Positions 61,916 through 64,000 of a DNA stretch of 64,000 bases are shown here, one piece after another. Source of the DNA: MD308 sp051888795 (GTDB lineage: Bacteria; Bacillota; Clostridia; Lachnospirales; Lachnospiraceae). Position 1 is the stretch's first letter; the number at the start of each line of letters is the position of its first letter. The position numbers were made by a program, and so were the translations under genes. The notes under the pieces were generated by a model that saw only the letters and a list, made by a program, of their open reading frames with translations, was not told the origin of the DNA and ran no database searches. The stretch is taken from assembly GCA_051888795.1 (NCBI GenBank), contig JBJFCD010000226.1, positions 1 to 64,000 on the forward strand, in the 5' to 3' direction.

Positions 61916-62967
61916 TGGATTTATCATTTTATAATGGAAAAACAGTTCTTGTGACGGGGCATACAGGATTTAAGGGAACCTGGATGTGCGAGGTGCTGAA
62001 AATGCAGGGGGCAAGGGTGATTGGATATGCATTAGCCGCTCCAACAAAACCAAGCCTTTTTGATATGACAAACATGGCAGAGAAAATGGTTTCCGTTGAT
62101 GGGGATATCCGTGATCTTGCCCATCTGAATCAGGTGTTTGATGAGTACCAGCCTGAAATCGTCATTCATATGGCTGCACAGCCCATTGTCCGTGAGAGTT
62201 ATGTAAATCCGGTATATACCTATGATACGAACGTAATGGGAACCGTAAATATTCTTGAAGCAGTAAGGCTTCATCCAAGTGTAAAGTCCTTTGTGAATGT
62301 TACAACGGATAAGGTATACCGGAACAATGAGTGGGAGTGGGGATACCGAGAGAATGATGTGCTGGACGGATATGATCCCTATTCGAACTCCAAGTCCTGC
62401 TCAGAGCTTGTTACAAGCTCTTATGTGAAATCTTTTTTTACAGATGCAGATGTGGCAATTTCCACCTGCCGTGCCGGTAACGTCATCGGCGGAGGAGATT
62501 TTGCAAAGGATCGGATTATCCCGGACTGTGTGCGGGCAATGGAAGAAAAGCGTGAGATTATTGTAAGAAATCCATATTCTACCAGACCGTATCAGCACGT
62601 ATTGGAACCGGTATGTACGTATCTGCTTCTGGCAATGCTCCAGTATCAGGATAAAAAGCAGTATGCCGGAAGCTACAATGTCGGACCGGATGACTGTGAT
62701 TGTGTAACCACCGGAGAACTGGTGGATTTATTCTGCAAATTCTGGGGGGATGAGGCTTCCTGGAAGGATGTGTCAGAGAAGAATGCACCCCATGAGGCCG
62801 GTTTCTTGAAACTGGATTGTTCAAAAATCAAGCGGGTGCTGGGATGGAAACCGAAGTGGCATATCTGTGAAACCATTGAACATACGGTTGCCTGGAGTAA
62901 GGTCTATCTTGCCGATGGTGATATCAAGGCAGAGATGGATCGCCAGATTTTAGCATATCTGAAATAA
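61915..62967 (+). CDS. rfbG: CDP-glucose 4,6-dehydratase
   Basis: A 350-residue extended SDR enzyme. TVLVTGHTGFKGTWMCEVL is the NAD motif peculiar to RfbG; VTTDKVYRNNEWEWGYREND and DPYSNSKSCSELV (catalytic Tyr and Lys) are diagnostic, as are FAKDRIIPDCVRAM and TRPYQHVLEP. It gives CDP-4-keto-6-deoxyglucose. I start it at ATG 61915, overlapping the rfbF stop by one base (TAATG), which gives the family's normal length; the longer upstream frame is rejected. Confidence 0.9.
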   Translation: MDLSFYNGKTVLVTGHTGFKGTWMCEVLKMQGARVIGYALAAPTKPSLFDMTNMAEKMVSVDGDIRDLAHLNQVFDEYQPEIVIHMAAQPIVRESYVNPVYTYDTNVMGTVNILEAVRLHPSVKSFVNVTTDKVYRNNEWEWGYRENDVLDGYDPYSNSKSCSELVTSSYVKSFFTDADVAISTCRAGNVIGGGDFAKDRIIPDCVRAMEEKREIIVRNPYSTRPYQHVLEPVCTYLLLAMLQYQDKKQYAGSYNVGPDDCDCVTTGELVDLFCKFWGDEASWKDVSEKNAPHEAGFLKLDCSKIKRVLGWKPKWHICETIEHTVAWSKVYLADGDIKAEMDRQILAYLK

Positions 62968-62986
62968 GTGGAAAGAGGTCATGTTG

Positions 62987-63913
62987 ATGAAGAAAGTAAT
63001 GATATCCGGAGCCAATGGATTTGTCGGAAGTGCCCTGACAAGGGAATTGATTCAGAGCGGAATCGAAGTAATCGCCCTTGATATGGAGGGACATAGTGAT
63101 AATCTTCCCAAGAGTGAGCTGGTAACCTTTTATCCATTTTCATTGGATGATGCAGCTGCACTAAAGGAACAGTTAAAGGACCCGGGGGCAGATACATTTT
63201 ATCATTTTGCATGGGCCGGTTCCGCCGGACCTGCAAGAGCAGATACTTCCTTACAATTAAAAAACGCACAGTGGACCGTAGACTGTCTTCGTCTTGCGAA
63301 GGATCTGGGGTGTACTCGCTTTGTAAATGCAGGAAGCATCATGGAGCTTGAGACTATTAAGGCTGTATTTCAGGCCGAAAATAAGCCGGGATTGGGATAT
63401 ATCTACGGAAGCGGAAAGCTGGTGGCCCATGCCATGTGTAAATCTGTTGCTGCAGATATCGGAATCGAGCTTGTCTGGGCGATGATTACGAATGCCTATG
63501 GTGTGGGAGAGCGCAGCCCACGAATGGTCAATACAACAATTCAGAAGTGCATCAAGGGTGAGCCGCCGCAGTTTACCGCCGGCACACAGAATTATGACTT
63601 TGTATATATTGATGATGTGGCAAGGGCATTCCGCCTGATCGGAGAGAAGGGAAAGCCCTTCTGCGAGTATTTAATCGGTTCCTCCCATGCAAAGCCTTTA
63701 AAGGAGTTCCTGCTTGAGATGAAGGCTGCAATTGCACCGGATCTGGATTTTATTTTTGGTGATATTCCTTTTACCGGCGTAAACCAGCCCTTGGAAGAGT
63801 TCGACTGCTCAAGGACAGAGGCGGATACCGGATTTAAAGCAGAAATCAGCTTTGCAGAGGGATGTCGCAGAACCCGGGACTGGTGGGTTTCGATTTTAAA
63901 TGAAGAGAAGTAA
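62987..63913 (+). CDS. SDR epimerase/reductase for CDP-4-keto-6-deoxyhexose
   Basis: A 308-residue extended SDR protein. MISGANGFVGSALTREL binds NAD(P). The catalytic Tyr/Lys lie in YIYGSGKLVAHAM; FVNAGSIMELE supplies the Ser. TNAYGVGERSPRMVN and NYDFVYIDDVARAF are typical of RfbJ/RfbS-type and related 4-ketoreductases. It follows rfbG and precedes an RmlC-like gene, so it likely reduces the 4-keto group. ATG 62987 is favoured over 62981 because AAGAGG is eight bases away. The exact sugar made cannot be told. Confidence 0.75.
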   Translation: MKKVMISGANGFVGSALTRELIQSGIEVIALDMEGHSDNLPKSELVTFYPFSLDDAAALKEQLKDPGADTFYHFAWAGSAGPARADTSLQLKNAQWTVDCLRLAKDLGCTRFVNAGSIMELETIKAVFQAENKPGLGYIYGSGKLVAHAMCKSVAADIGIELVWAMITNAYGVGERSPRMVNTTIQKCIKGEPPQFTAGTQNYDFVYIDDVARAFRLIGEKGKPFCEYLIGSSHAKPLKEFLLEMKAAIAPDLDFIFGDIPFTGVNQPLEEFDCSRTEADTGFKAEISFAEGCRRTRDWWVSILNEEK

Positions 63914-63925
63914 GGAGCAAGGGGT

Positions 63926-64000
63926 ATGATTCAGAAATTCGAATTTCATGAGACGGAAATTAAGGGTTTGATAGAGGTGACCCCATTCAATGCAGAGGAT
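63926..64000 (+). CDS. RmlC-like sugar 3,5-epimerase, 5' end only
   Basis: Only 25 codons are in the window. They read MIQKFEFHETEIKGLIEVTP then FNAED, the usual opening of dTDP-4-dehydrorhamnose 3,5-epimerase relatives, where a strand and a conserved Glu/Asp start the cupin. Next to rfbF, rfbG and a reductase it probably acts on the CDP-4-keto sugar rather than on dTDP, as AscE does in the ascarylose path. AAGGAGCAAGGGG precedes the ATG. The gene runs off the window. Confidence 0.6.
   Translation, partial: MIQKFEFHETEIKGLIEVTPFNAED

Noticed and set aside
62579..62876. Pro/His-rich minus-strand frames
   Set aside because: Antisense to rfbG, whose motifs are intact on the + strand.

Overview
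The window reads as part of the chromosome of a low-GC, Gram-positive anaerobe of the Clostridia, most likely a Lachnospiraceae gut or rumen bacterium. This rests on the AT-rich sequence, strong purine-rich ribosome binding sites, consensus sigma-A promoters and the types of families present; the assignment is inference. Nearly every gene lies on the + strand in long, tightly packed operons. The window is mostly one very large cell-surface polysaccharide locus, interrupted by accessory cassettes.

Region by region. (1) 1-210: a 22-bp periodic repeat array that looks like the end of an IS21-type element. (2) 226-7397: membrane proteins, a lipid-phosphate type glycosyltransferase, a flippase-like protein, then a kinase / BcbF-type phosphatase / nucleotidyltransferase trio. 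(3) 7593-9744: an inserted AAA ATPase plus PD-(D/E)xK-like nuclease pair, a candidate defence cassette. (4) 9796-23392: GT-C and GT2 enzymes, then an unusual module of adenylation enzyme, carrier protein, AAC(3)-family acyltransferase and ArnD-like deacylase, followed by a UDP-GlcNAc 2-epimerase, an acyltransferase-3 protein and more glycosyltransferases. (5) 23405-39435: UDP-xylose synthase, then an exceptional acylation region: MaoC hydratase, SDR reductase, FkbH-type glyceryl enzyme with its carrier protein, three MBOAT O-acyltransferases, four SGNH-type exported proteins, a second acyltransferase-3 protein and a HAD hydrolase. (6) 39446-51125: an island of about 11.7 kb bounded by 41-bp direct repeats derived from the 3' end of an SGNH gene. 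It carries a HAD pseudogene, a membrane protein with a 756-aa Ser-rich partner, a SIR2-NTPase protein, an XRE/ImmA/membrane/HELGH-protease operon and a small minus-strand gene. (7) 51204-64000: noticeably less AT-rich polysaccharide genes: CMP-sugar synthetase, several GT-B and GT-A glycosyltransferases, a PglK-like ABC exporter, and the start of a CDP-6-deoxyhexose pathway (rfbF, rfbG, a reductase and a cut-off RmlC-like epimerase).

How it fits together: nucleotide sugars (UDP-xylose, a ManNAc-type sugar, a CMP-sugar, a CDP-deoxyhexose and one unknown activated product) would feed about a dozen glycosyltransferases. The product would be flipped by the ABC exporter or flippase-like proteins and then decorated with acyl groups made on two dedicated carrier proteins and moved across the membrane by MBOAT and AT3 proteins. 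Three independent cassettes that look like defence or competition systems sit inside the locus (ATPase-nuclease; SIR2-NTPase; XRE-ImmA-zincin). The last, with its own consensus promoter and a candidate operator, is the best candidate for an undescribed system. All functions are read from sequence motifs by eye; no database search was run.
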